A stretch of 33,160 bases of DNA, taken from IMG/VR virus record IMGVR_UViG_3300042111_000094, positions 1 to 33,160 of that record. One strand, written 5' to 3'. A model generated the notes under the pieces. That model worked only from the letters and a program-made list of their open reading frames with translations, did no database searches and was not told the DNA's origin. Source of the DNA: a virus. The translations under genes and the position numbers were made by a program. Position 1 is the first letter of the stretch. Every line of letters starts with the position of its first letter. Shown here in pieces: positions 14,791-22,124 of the stretch.

Positions 14791-14950
14791 TGCCCAAACT
14801 CGTTTTGCCCTTATCAACAATGTACTTCACTCTAATCTTTTTACCATTCTCAACCGGAGTCAAAGACAATTTAGGCATCATTACTTCCTTGCCTTTAGCG
14901 TCCAGTTCTTTCACGCTGTACTCCCACATCCATCGCATTCCTCTACCCAT
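14783..14950 (-). CDS. Small hypothetical protein, 55 aa
   Basis: A 55-codon frame, beginning MGRGMRWMWEYSVKELDAKG and ending in a basic stretch (KKIRVKYIVDKGKT). It reads like a small beta-rich domain. It starts 8 nt inside the end of the winged-helix gene with GGGAG 7 nt before the ATG (GGGAGAAACAGCA), a good ribosome site. It ends 8 nt inside the next gene. The good site and the overlaps support it as a real gene. Function unknown; it belongs to the replication transcript. Confidence 0.65.
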   Translation of the reverse strand: MGRGMRWMWEYSVKELDAKGKEVMMPKLSLTPVENGKKIRVKYIVDKGKTSLGND

Positions 14951-15518
14951 TGCTGTTTCTCCCGTCGGTAAGTTTTAACTGTCGGTTCCACCGACTATCC
15001 GTTGAGTATAAATCCAAGCTCTTAGTACCTTTTGTTTTCTTTTGGTTTTCCTTCTTATTATTATTTTTCTTTCTTATTTGGGTGTCTGTGGAGTCACTCA
15101 ATATGAGTGTCTCTGGAGTCACCCCAGTAGTGTCTGGGGAGTCACTACTAAATACCCCAGTGTCTCTGGAGTCACCCTCATTAATTAAGGCTTCTGCGGC
15201 TGCCGTATTGTACGTAATTACGTACAAATTGGGCATGTTCTTTCCGTATCTACCCATCTTTACAATCTTGCGAATGACACCAATCTCAACCAAGCGATGC
15301 ATAGCCCTAATCACTGTCCTACGGTTGTAACCAGTATCTCTAGCCAAAACATCGTAAGTTGTAGATAAAGTTTGGTCATGTGTGTTCATGTAACCAATTG
15401 CACAAGTCAACACATGCAAAGCTATAGAGTCACCTTTCATGTACTTAACAACCCAAGTAGGTATGGAAATCCAGGGACCTCCCAGTTTGGTATTCTCCGC
15501 CGCACTTTTTGGTTTCAT
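14943..15518 (-). CDS. Winged-helix replication-initiator-like protein containing iterons in its gene
   Basis: The 191-residue protein starts with GGPWISIPTWVVKYMKGDSI. A winged helix-turn-helix follows at about 33-100 (TLSTTYDVLARDTGYNRRTV, IRAMHRLVEIGVIRKIVKMG, then a wing to NLYVITY). The remainder (110-191) is a low-complexity Ser/Asp/Thr then Lys/Asn-rich tail (KKNNNKKENQKKTKG). The tail is encoded by the iteron and AT-rich DNA, so its composition may be imposed by DNA-level constraints. First in the replication operon and followed by a loader, helicase and primase, it is a good candidate for the origin-binding initiator, comparable to lambda O; this is inference. AGAGG lies about 11 nt before the ATG. 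Confidence 0.75.
   Translation of the reverse strand: MKPKSAAENTKLGGPWISIPTWVVKYMKGDSIALHVLTCAIGYMNTHDQTLSTTYDVLARDTGYNRRTVIRAMHRLVEIGVIRKIVKMGRYGKNMPNLYVITYNTAAAEALINEGDSRDTGVFSSDSPDTTGVTPETLILSDSTDTQIRKKNNNKKENQKKTKGTKSLDLYSTDSRWNRQLKLTDGRNSNG
15028..15080. other. AT-rich pyrimidine tract next to the iterons (possible unwinding element)
   Basis: On the plus strand this 53-bp stretch is almost only T and C with a few A and G, including runs such as TTATTATTATTTTTC. It encodes the Lys/Asn-rich tail of the winged-helix protein. It directly abuts the first iteron at 15082. Such tracts beside iterons often serve as DNA unwinding elements in origins. The role is inferred from position and composition. 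Confidence 0.5.
15082..15175. repeat. Four 16-bp iterons, candidate origin-binding sites
   Basis: Four direct copies occur at 15082-15097, 15107-15122, 15130-15145 and 15160-15175. Copies 2 and 4 are identical (GTGTCTCTGGAGTCAC); copy 1 differs at one base (GTGTCTGTGGAGTCAC) and copy 3 at two (GTGTCTGGGGAGTCAC). Start-to-start distances are 25, 23 and 30 bp. Each unit is itself an imperfect palindrome of the form GTGnCTCnnGAGnCAC, best in copies 2 and 4. Copies 1, 3 and 4 are in one reading frame and encode DSxDT; copy 2 is in another frame and encodes VTPET. The repeat is therefore kept as DNA, not as a peptide repeat. Confidence 0.85.
15208..15227. repeat. Perfect 20-bp palindrome near the iterons
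   Basis: TTGTACGTAATTACGTACAA reads identically on both strands with no spacer. It lies 32 bp from the last iteron, inside the winged-helix gene (codons for LYVITYN). Perfect palindromes of this length are typical binding sites for dimeric proteins. It could bind the initiator, a repressor or another origin factor. Confidence 0.7.
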
Positions 15519-15671
15519 ATAGTTGCATCCTCTCTTATGATCGTGTTATGCTTTTGGTAAGTAAACGGTTCCCTTCTCCCGTTTACTATTGCGAGTTATT
15601 TATTAACTGCGCAAGGCCCACTTGATAGTGGGGGCGTTGGTTTCCCTTCTTGCCAACGTCCTCACTGTGGG
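15519..15671 (-). promoter_or_regulatory. Structured non-coding gap between the tail/lysis-side genes and the replication operon
   Basis: This 153-bp gap is the largest non-coding stretch in the window and holds four potential stem-loops. (A) 15560-15568 pairs with 15579-15587 (9 bp). (B) 15594-15598 pairs with 15604-15608, extended by GCG/CGC across a one-base bulge. (C) 15617-15622 pairs with 15627-15632 (6 bp, loop TGAT). (D) 15635-15640 pairs with 15653-15658 (6 bp). In minus-strand RNA the loops of A and D both contain AGAAGGGAA closed by GG/CC pairs although the stems differ. None is followed by a U-run, so these are not standard intrinsic terminators. It may be the leader or control region of the replication operon. 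I see no convincing sigma70-type promoter. Confidence 0.55.
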
Positions 15672-16298
15672 TTATTCTGAACTTAAGAACTTTAAAACTG
15701 AGGCCTTAGGTCCAACAAAAAACGCCAATTTACCGTCCTTAACATAACTAAGCGCGTAGTCGTCATTAGACGCTTTAGAAACCGAATCCTGTGTAGGGGG
15801 AAGGGTACTCTTTTTTGACGCATCCTGGGGCTTCCTAGAGGCCTCTGAGGGCTTATCCTCAACTGGTTCCCCAACTGTCAGAGGCACTAAACCATTACAT
15901 AGGTCTAAGGTCTCCATTCCCTTTTGGTTAGCCGTAATAACAATGTCTTCCACAAATTGGGTTGGTTGACCGAGAGTGGCAACCTCATCCCATAAAACAA
16001 GCACAGTAGCTTCTGGATAGCTGTCCAAACTATCGTCAATAAGATTGTCTACTTTTAATACTCGGTTTGCAGCACCTTCCACTAGATGATGAACTTTGGC
16101 GTCGGCATGAACAACGGTAAAAGATGCTGAATGCTCTATAAGCCAGTCATACACCCTGCTTTGCCCATCGGTTGGTTTACCAGTCCAAAGGACTACAAAC
16201 TCCTTGGTGGTTAACGCCACATCGTTTAAGCCAGTTTCAATTACATTCGCACTTGCGTTACCCGTACCTGCAATGAGGTAATACCTAGACTTCTGCAT
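15672..16298 (-). CDS. Hypothetical alpha/beta protein with disordered linker, 208 aa
   Basis: Not recognised. Residues 1-143 show an alternating strand/helix pattern: YYLIAGTGNAS at 6-16, FVVLWTGKP at 34-42, FTVVHAD at 60-66, TVLVLWDEVA at 98-107, TLDLCNGLVPL at 130-140. This is compatible with a Rossmann-like fold. A Ser/Lys/Pro/Glu-rich linker follows (about 144-178), then a short C-terminal segment ending FFVGPKASVLKFLSSE. The start has a very strong ribosome site (AGGAGGACAAC before ATG). It lies between the membrane protein and the hairpin region, last gene before the replication operon. The Gly-rich first loop might bind a nucleotide, but no catalytic motif is evident. Confidence 0.65.
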   Translation of the reverse strand: MQKSRYYLIAGTGNASANVIETGLNDVALTTKEFVVLWTGKPTDGQSRVYDWLIEHSASFTVVHADAKVHHLVEGAANRVLKVDNLIDDSLDSYPEATVLVLWDEVATLGQPTQFVEDIVITANQKGMETLDLCNGLVPLTVGEPVEDKPSEASRKPQDASKKSTLPPTQDSVSKASNDDYALSYVKDGKLAFFVGPKASVLKFLSSE

Positions 16299-16307
16299 GT
16301 TGTCCTC

Positions 16308-16562
16308 CTACTTTAAAGACTTGTTATGTGCCATATCTCCTAGATAAGTCAGACAGCGTAGCACCGTGTGACAGACACCAGCAAGTGTTGCGATAACTAA
16401 ACCGCCTACCCAAAGATTATCTACCTCAACAACAAACGAAGCGCCGTAAGAAACAACGACTCCCGCTAAAACTTTTACCCAAGGCATTGCCTCTTTAGGT
16501 AAAAGCAAATCAATTACTTGTAACAGTTTGTAAACGGCTAGTGCACAAATTATATAGTTCAT
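16308..16562 (-). CDS. Small membrane protein, possible holin
   Basis: An 84-residue protein with about three hydrophobic segments: 2-21 (NYIICALAVYKLLQVIDLLL), 31-47 (LAGVVVSYGASFVV region) and 52-71 (WVGGLVIATLAGVCHTVLRC). It ends in a short charged tail (GDMAHNKSLK). Size and topology would suit a class I-like holin, which makes lethal membrane holes at the end of infection, and the position after the tail genes fits. No separate endolysin gene is next to it, so the call is tentative. The ATG overlaps the gpI-like stop as ATGA, with AGGA 6 nt before it; a TTG six codons earlier is not needed. Confidence 0.55.
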   Translation of the reverse strand: MNYIICALAVYKLLQVIDLLLPKEAMPWVKVLAGVVVSYGASFVVEVDNLWVGGLVIATLAGVCHTVLRCLTYLGDMAHNKSLK

Positions 16563-18199
16563 GTTTTTCCTGGAATCCAATCGTAGTTAATTGTTTTGTC
16601 TATGGATGGGTCAAGAAGCATAGTGACTGGTAACAATTTTGGCAACAACTCAGCAATGGTTTCTTGCGTCTTTTTTCTGTTGGTTGAATACGTAGAATAA
16701 GATGCGTATTGACTACCAGACCATTGATGGTCTGCAAAATTGTTTTGATAAACAAAACCGCCAAAGTCTGAATCACCATTAAAGAACGGGCCGTAAGAGT
16801 TAGGCTCAACCATCCACTTAGTTATTGTGGTTGATGCACCAGCCGCTAAACCAAGAATAAGAACTGGGTACAACATAGCCGTGGTGTTTTGTGTTGGCGC
16901 TAGTATTACTTTTCTACCAGCTGGACTTAGGTTTGCAGGAATGATTTGATCGCTTTGGTTACTGGTTGACCAGTTAGACCATGACGTTGATGCAGATGCC
17001 CATTGAGCACCCCAAATACTTCCAGCAGATGCTGTTGTAATTTCAATAGATGACCAATAATCAATATTGTCTTTTACGGGAACAGCAACAGTAGACATCA
17101 AAGCAAATTGTGCTGATGAACTTCCTGAGTTGGTGACCGTTAGATATTGACCTGATTTAGTATAAGCAACAGAAGCAGTCTCTGTTGTTAAATTCCATTT
17201 TTTAGTTCCAGTATCAATTACAAACAACGAGTCTGCAACTAGGTTTGCTTTTTCGGCATGGATATTAAATGTGTAACGAGGACTGCTAGTTGATTCAATG
17301 ACATCAACTTCAGAACCAGTTACAGCAATCAAATATTGTTTTGTTGCTTCAAGAGTTCCTTTTCGTTGACGATAGTAAGCAATGTCTTTTAATATTTGCC
17401 GGATTCGTGATGTTCCTAAATCCTGAATAGAAACCTCTAAACCAAACATAGTAGCTAATTGGTCTATAGATTCTGTTTCTGTTTTCTCAGGATCGTATTG
17501 TTGAACTACAGAGTTAAGCAAAGTTCTAACACGGTCAAATTCAAATCCAAAAATGTCCAAGAACCGATATAAGTATCCTCGTGACAAACCTTCTGGGTCT
17601 GTAGAAGCTCCATTAGTGTCAGAAACACGATGGTGAGATGGTATGCGTTTCCATAAAGCATCGGTTGTATGATGGTCAAAAGGCACCAATTCTTGTAATG
17701 TTGCAACTCTTTCGTACCAATTGATACCAGAAGGTCCTGTTCCGTTTTGATTCCAATGTAGAAATAGAGAATAATATGCCCACGCCCCTGAAGGAACATT
17801 ATAATGAGTTACTGCGTAAGTTGTGTCTAGATAAGTTTGTGTTTTAATGATCAACCCGTCGGCAACTGTTTCAGGAGCACCTGTTTTAGAATAAACAACA
17901 ACAACACCTATAATGGAAGTATCTCCAGATCCTATAGTTTCAGGATCCTCAATTAAGAATGAAGACCACGATAGGTCTACTGAGGAATGGGTTGTTGCTG
18001 TTGCTTCAAATGTTGCATCAATATTCAGCACACCAACTGGGGCAATGAAACCATCTGCTCGTAAAGAACTATCCGAATCAAGACGTGTTTGACCAATTGG
18101 AGCGTCTGTATCTGTACCACGAACATACGAACCAAAAGGGTTGGCGTCAGGACTTGAAATTAAGTCAACGCGACGAATCCTAAAAGATTTATATGCCAT
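16559..18199 (-). CDS. Baseplate wedge protein gpI-like with carbohydrate-binding-like region
   Basis: The 546-residue protein has a beta-rich, FN3-like N-terminal part (about 60-150). A region typical of phage tail protein I follows (about 170-300): SRGYLYRFLDIFGFEFDRVR, ESIDQLATMFGLEV, then RQILKDIAYYRQRKGTLEAT. Residues 310-505 look like a lectin or carbohydrate-binding jelly roll with the recurrent phage motif PFFNGDSDFG followed by a WSGSQYASYS segment. A gpI-like helix pair (AELLPKLLPVTMLLD) closes the protein. In P2-type baseplates gpI works with gpJ in the wedge. Here the extra domain could contact host surface sugars. The ATG overlaps the J stop as TAATG. Confidence 0.8.
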   Translation of the reverse strand: MAYKSFRIRRVDLISSPDANPFGSYVRGTDTDAPIGQTRLDSDSSLRADGFIAPVGVLNIDATFEATATTHSSVDLSWSSFLIEDPETIGSGDTSIIGVVVVYSKTGAPETVADGLIIKTQTYLDTTYAVTHYNVPSGAWAYYSLFLHWNQNGTGPSGINWYERVATLQELVPFDHHTTDALWKRIPSHHRVSDTNGASTDPEGLSRGYLYRFLDIFGFEFDRVRTLLNSVVQQYDPEKTETESIDQLATMFGLEVSIQDLGTSRIRQILKDIAYYRQRKGTLEATKQYLIAVTGSEVDVIESTSSPRYTFNIHAEKANLVADSLFVIDTGTKKWNLTTETASVAYTKSGQYLTVTNSGSSSAQFALMSTVAVPVKDNIDYWSSIEITTASAGSIWGAQWASASTSWSNWSTSNQSDQIIPANLSPAGRKVILAPTQNTTAMLYPVLILGLAAGASTTITKWMVEPNSYGPFFNGDSDFGGFVYQNNFADHQWSGSQYASYSTYSTNRKKTQETIAELLPKLLPVTMLLDPSIDKTINYDWIPGKT

Positions 18200-20004
18200 T
18201 AGACAGAAGCAACTCCACCACTAGCAGTTACAGCTAATTGAGAAAGCAACAACAACCTATTTGTTGCAGCTTGAACTCCTTCAACTGCAGGTATTAATGA
18301 TGCAGTATCAATTACACTAGATGCGCCAGTAGTAAAACGTGAGATGCTGACATAGTCAACGCCATCTACATCCAAAATTGCACGGTACAAAGTACCAAGA
18401 GTTATTGTTTGACCAAACGACACATCGTCAAATTCAAACAATGCTTTAATTGCAATTTCTACTTCTTCCTTGACTGCATCCTGGATGTAGCTTGGTAGAA
18501 CAGATACATTGCATGTAATTTTTACTAGATCTAAAACAACACTAGGAATTACAAGAGAATTGACTCCAACAATTTCTCTAGGAACAATATAATCATAAAT
18601 TAAATCCCTGTAATTTGTGTCTAAAGTAAGAGGACTAGTTGTTGGGCTAACGGGCAACGTACCATCGTATGTGTCTTGTGCCGTTAATGCATAAATCTTA
18701 ACTTGTGCATTTTTATATGTTGCAGTTGATGCAACGCTTGCGGATGCAACGCTTGCTGAAACAAGAGCATAAGTAAAAGATGTAGGAGTAGGTGTACCTG
18801 TTATTACATAAGTGCCGTCAAAAGTATCATCAACGTTAAATACTCCAACATACTCACCAACCGATAACCCATGATTCGCACTTGTTGTTAACGTAGCAAC
18901 CGATGAGGTTTTGGCTTTGTTTGTAATTATTCCTTGTTTTGCAGTAGCTCCAGTAACTATTTCTGCTTTTGTTTTGACAATTCCTGGAACGCGCAAAGTA
19001 AGTTCTTCGTAGTCCTGTAAAGAGACAGCTCTATCTTGAGACCTAAACGATGCCGGAATGTTTGTCTTTAATGAAATAATACTTTCTGAATCAGAACCAC
19101 CAAAGGCACGAGTTGTGTTTGGCGTAATTACAATTCCGTCATAAGTTGGTCCAAAAGCATTTGACAACGAATAAAAAGCAGTTACAGCATTTGCTTCAAC
19201 GTTTCCAGCCAACCCACGACTTCTGCGATAAGTAATAGTTACGACAGCGTTAGTGGATGGAATTTTTCCGTGAATTCCGTTACCAAAGCTGATAACGACA
19301 CTGTCGTCGGCCTCAATATTTGCCACATATACTTTGTCGGAATTAGTGTTTTCAATCAATCTGTCTACTTGTGTATAGGGAACAGATGCTCCAAGAACAC
19401 CTTCAGCAACAGATATAACTAGAGAACTTTTAACTACGCCAGTTTTAGAAATTGTATATGTTTGAGAAATTTGACCATTACTTGTAAACGTTTCTGTAAA
19501 GAATTCTCCTTCAGTTAGGCTTAACAAAGCAGGAGTTGTTTTGGCATAAGTAACATACCCTGTAATAGCAATTCCAGTTGCATTAAAAGCAATTGCTTGG
19601 TTAGATGTAAAGATTACAGAATCAGCAGTTTCTACAAGAGGTTTTGCAGTGAACTTAGTGTTAGCAGGAATCAATATTGGTGCTGCATCCGTAGCCAATG
19701 AATTTGTTGCATTTAAAGTTATTGATGTTTGTGCTGCCGTTCTGCCGTGTGGGATGTAGTCCAACAAGCTTGCAATCGCTAACAAAGAAGAACGACGAGT
19801 AGCTGTTTCTAAGAACGATTCTCTAGCAGCTTGGTCTACGTAATAATGAAGGATGTCTCCCATGTACGCCACAAGGTCAACAAACAACATGCCAAAATCT
19901 GAGTTATCACGAGATGTCCATTCAGGTAAAACTACAGAAGCACGATTCAATAAATCGTTGCGAATTGAAATGTAATCGCGGTTAGTGTAGTCAAAAGTTG
20001 TCAT
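18199..20004 (-). CDS. Baseplate J-like protein (wedge component)
   Basis: A 601-residue protein with the gpJ/gp6-like layout. The N-terminal segment is DYTNRDYISIRNDLLNRASV, then FGMLFVDLVAYMGDILHYYV (37-56) and ARESFLETATRRSSLLAIAS, a conserved opening of baseplate J proteins. The central RSQDRAVSLQDYEELTLRVPGIVKTKAEIV block (about 322-352) is the J signature. The C-terminal YRAILDVDGVDYVSISRF closes the fold. It polymerises in the baseplate ring that triggers sheath contraction. The ATG overlaps the gp25 stop as ATGA. Confidence 0.9.
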   Translation of the reverse strand: MTTFDYTNRDYISIRNDLLNRASVVLPEWTSRDNSDFGMLFVDLVAYMGDILHYYVDQAARESFLETATRRSSLLAIASLLDYIPHGRTAAQTSITLNATNSLATDAAPILIPANTKFTAKPLVETADSVIFTSNQAIAFNATGIAITGYVTYAKTTPALLSLTEGEFFTETFTSNGQISQTYTISKTGVVKSSLVISVAEGVLGASVPYTQVDRLIENTNSDKVYVANIEADDSVVISFGNGIHGKIPSTNAVVTITYRRSRGLAGNVEANAVTAFYSLSNAFGPTYDGIVITPNTTRAFGGSDSESIISLKTNIPASFRSQDRAVSLQDYEELTLRVPGIVKTKAEIVTGATAKQGIITNKAKTSSVATLTTSANHGLSVGEYVGVFNVDDTFDGTYVITGTPTPTSFTYALVSASVASASVASTATYKNAQVKIYALTAQDTYDGTLPVSPTTSPLTLDTNYRDLIYDYIVPREIVGVNSLVIPSVVLDLVKITCNVSVLPSYIQDAVKEEVEIAIKALFEFDDVSFGQTITLGTLYRAILDVDGVDYVSISRFTTGASSVIDTASLIPAVEGVQAATNRLLLLSQLAVTASGGVASV

Positions 20005-20402
20005 AATACAGAATCCTCAGTTAGGTCAGTTGGCAAAACTACATCAATGGTTGCTTGTCGTTTGCCAAAGGTTGGTATTTGGTATTCCACAGTAATTTTA
20101 ATTGTAGAATCATTTTGTAGAGAGTTTGGTCCATTAATTATCAAGTTCGTTATTTGAGCACCAGCGATGTTTCTTTGCATTCCTTGCAGTGCCTCTAATT
20201 TATATTCTTCAAAAATTAATGGGTCAAAGTTTTCATACAAAAGAACATTAGTATTTCCTCCGTATGTTGGCATCATGGGTCGTTCAAACATAGATGTAGA
20301 TAGATAATCTAAAACTTTTTGTTTAACTATGTCATCAAGCTTTGCAACTTTTGCAAGTTTTCCAGATGAATCAATGTTTAATGGCAGTTTTATAATTGAC
20401 AT
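20001..20402 (-). CDS. Baseplate wedge protein gp25-like (GPW/gp25 family)
   Basis: The 133-residue protein has the gp25 pattern. VKQKVLDYLSTSMFERPMMP (26-45) corresponds to the conserved segment in which new tail units are anchored to the sheath (usual form: a hydrophobic run, then GER-like, P-x-GG). PTYGGNTNVLLYENFD follows, then the helix EEYKLEALQGMQRNIAGAQI. The C-terminal strands end IKITVEYQIPTFGKRQATID. Gp25 connects the baseplate wedge to the sheath and nucleates its assembly. Position beside gpJ is the usual one. It is coupled to J by an ATGA overlap. Confidence 0.9.
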   Translation of the reverse strand: MSIIKLPLNIDSSGKLAKVAKLDDIVKQKVLDYLSTSMFERPMMPTYGGNTNVLLYENFDPLIFEEYKLEALQGMQRNIAGAQITNLIINGPNSLQNDSTIKITVEYQIPTFGKRQATIDVVLPTDLTEDSVL

Positions 20403-20414
20403 AAAGTTCCTAAT

Positions 20415-20726
20415 TTAACTAAAGACCTGAACAGAAAGAATAGATCCATATCCATCTGTTTGGGCAATTACTGGAGTAGGTGAGGGGTTAAGGTTAAGAA
20501 TAAAAATATTCGTGTAATTAGAGCTATCAGTAGTAACCACGACTTGATCACCAATTGCTGGTACAGGCCAAACGCCATCTACTTTTTTTCTACCTATAAA
20601 TGATATATCTAATGTCAACTCCGGGCCAAACTTTGAAGGTATTCGTACTTTTATTTCACCCGTATTCGGATCAGACGCAGAAACAATAGCTCTGTGTACA
20701 TAGGATTGAAAAACCTCAGTATACAT
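20415..20726 (-). CDS. Baseplate OB-fold protein (gp5/gpV N-terminal-domain-like)
   Basis: A 103-residue beta-rich protein. YVHRAIVSASDPNTGEIKVR, then IPSKFG, followed by WPVPAIGDQVVVTTDSSNYT and IFILNL is the OB-fold pattern of the spike/hub N-terminal domain: the recurrent RVxDPxxxGRvkVriP and PxxGdqVlV motifs. No lysozyme or needle domain follows, so the membrane-piercing tip must be elsewhere or very short. I start at the ATG at 20724-20726 (AAGGAAGAAG upstream, inside the hub gene, 11-nt overlap). An upstream GTG would add ten residues. Confidence 0.75.
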   Translation of the reverse strand: MYTEVFQSYVHRAIVSASDPNTGEIKVRIPSKFGPELTLDISFIGRKKVDGVWPVPAIGDQVVVTTDSSNYTNIFILNLNPSPTPVIAQTDGYGSILSVQVFS

Positions 20727-21879
20727 ATGCTTCTTCCTTGCTGGCTTTCCAAACACGATTAGATAGTTTTGGTGGCACTGATGTTCTATATGAAGACTCT
20801 TTTGCTATGGACAAAGGGGCTTTGTTTAAAGAATCTGTTTTTAGTTTAAGTGTTGTAATGTAGTGTTTTTCGTTTACATGATGGGTTGCTTCTTCAATTA
20901 ACCAATACCCGTCAAACTCTGAATTATATGAATCTATAAAAGCAAGACGACCAGGCATTGCCGTAGAGATACCGACAACGCTAACAAGGGCCGTCATCCC
21001 ATACGAATCCCTTGTATATTTTTTAACAAATTGTTCCAATGCGTCTTTTGAAGTTGTATTAATAGCAATTTCGTGCGTAAACCTATTTTCAACCTTGGAG
21101 CCAAGCCCGCTAGGTCTATCTTGCGACGACGTATATTTGGATTCTTTTCCTAGATTGTCTAATGATTTTAAAACCCAGTTAGCAGCTGCTCCTTGTGGAG
21201 TAGTGTCCCCAAAGAAACCATTAAGTTGATATATGTTTCCAGGACGTTTTTCTATTCCTGAATCAGACCTTAAAGTTCGCAATGTAGTTATTGGGGCAGT
21301 TTTTACATATGAAGAAAACGGATCATATACAGATATATGAGTGCCGTTTGCTGTTACTGAATACCCTATTTTGTTTGCGGTAGTTACTAATAATTCCCAA
21401 TCACTAATTCCTTGTTGAGGTATTAACGAAAAAATGTATTTGTTGTTTGGAACGGAATAAGAAAAATTGTATTTAGAAGCAATTATTTCTGTTAATTGTT
21501 TAATGGTTTTATTAGCATACGTTGTGTTTCTTAAAGGTTTCATTTCATAACTACTCCCAAAACAAACAACTTTGGCCATTTGAATTAAAGAATCATTTAC
21601 TATTCCCATTCTTGTTTGTGCTTCAATTTCAACATATGCAACATAACCAATAAACTCAATTATGTTTGCTTCATTGTTACCTAGAGTAATACGTACTGGT
21701 AATCCTTTATAAGAGGTTACTGCAATTCCTGGAAATCCGCCGTACGTGATAGTAGCAATGTCATGTTTATTTTCAGAAAAGGTAAGTTCAACATTTCCTA
21801 TTTGAGTAGTTGGTACAGTCCCACCTATAACATCTACGTTTACCAGTGGATTGTCAATTGCTGCATTTGTAAAAATCAT
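20716..21879 (-). CDS. Baseplate hub protein gpD-like (late control gene D / gp27-like)
   Basis: A 387-residue protein with the gpD/gp27 hub layout. The N-terminal beta domain contains VELTFSENKHDIATITYGGFPG and PVRITLG. YANKTIKQLTEIIASKYNFS (121-140) follows, the hallmark segment of hub proteins, then ISDWELLVTTANKIGYSVTANGTHISVYDP. A second beta domain ends with DGYWLIEEATHHVNEKHYITTLKLK. It forms the central trimer under the tail tube. It lies next to the LysM and OB-fold genes, as in other contractile systems. Start coupled to the LysM gene stop (ATGA). Confidence 0.85.
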   Translation of the reverse strand: MIFTNAAIDNPLVNVDVIGGTVPTTQIGNVELTFSENKHDIATITYGGFPGIAVTSYKGLPVRITLGNNEANIIEFIGYVAYVEIEAQTRMGIVNDSLIQMAKVVCFGSSYEMKPLRNTTYANKTIKQLTEIIASKYNFSYSVPNNKYIFSLIPQQGISDWELLVTTANKIGYSVTANGTHISVYDPFSSYVKTAPITTLRTLRSDSGIEKRPGNIYQLNGFFGDTTPQGAAANWVLKSLDNLGKESKYTSSQDRPSGLGSKVENRFTHEIAINTTSKDALEQFVKKYTRDSYGMTALVSVVGISTAMPGRLAFIDSYNSEFDGYWLIEEATHHVNEKHYITTLKLKTDSLNKAPLSIAKESSYRTSVPPKLSNRVWKASKEEAYVY

Positions 21880-22124
21880 AGAGGCACGCGAATACGGTCA
21901 TTTGCTTTTAGATCAAATGTAAAATCTATTTGCGGATTTAAATCTAATAATCTCCAATGTTGAGAACTATCTCCATATATTTTGGCTGCCAAATTTTCAA
22001 AAGTATCGCCAGGCTTCACAATGTATATTTGAATAGGTATTTCAGAATATTGTTTACGCACAGCAACAACAGTTCCGTCATTAGCCACCTCTGTGGTGTA
22101 ACGAGATAAAGAATTAATTGTCAT
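21876..22124 (-). CDS. LysM-domain tail protein (gpX/gp53-like)
   Basis: The 82-residue protein is mainly one LysM module: IYIVKPGDTFENLAAKIYGD (33-52), then QHWRLLDLNPQIDF and a closing LKANDRIRVPL. Small LysM proteins of this kind (P2 gpX, T4 gp53 region) attach the baseplate wedges to the central hub or tube, and in other contexts bind peptidoglycan. The gene is overlapped on both sides (ATGA), between the CIS-tube-like gene and the hub gene, where such proteins normally lie. Confidence 0.9.
   Translation of the reverse strand: MTINSLSRYTTEVANDGTVVAVRKQYSEIPIQIYIVKPGDTFENLAAKIYGDSSQHWRLLDLNPQIDFTFDLKANDRIRVPL

Noticed and set aside
15082-15175. Four short direct repeats as a CRISPR array
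   Set aside because: The units are only 16 bp with gaps of 7-14 bp, lie inside a coding gene and have no cas1 or cas2 nearby. Iterons explain them better.
14950-15330. Plus-strand 126-codon open frame opposite the winged-helix gene
   Set aside because: It lies antisense to a convincing gene and its Phe/Leu-rich product comes from the AT-rich tract. No ribosome site or coding character supports it.
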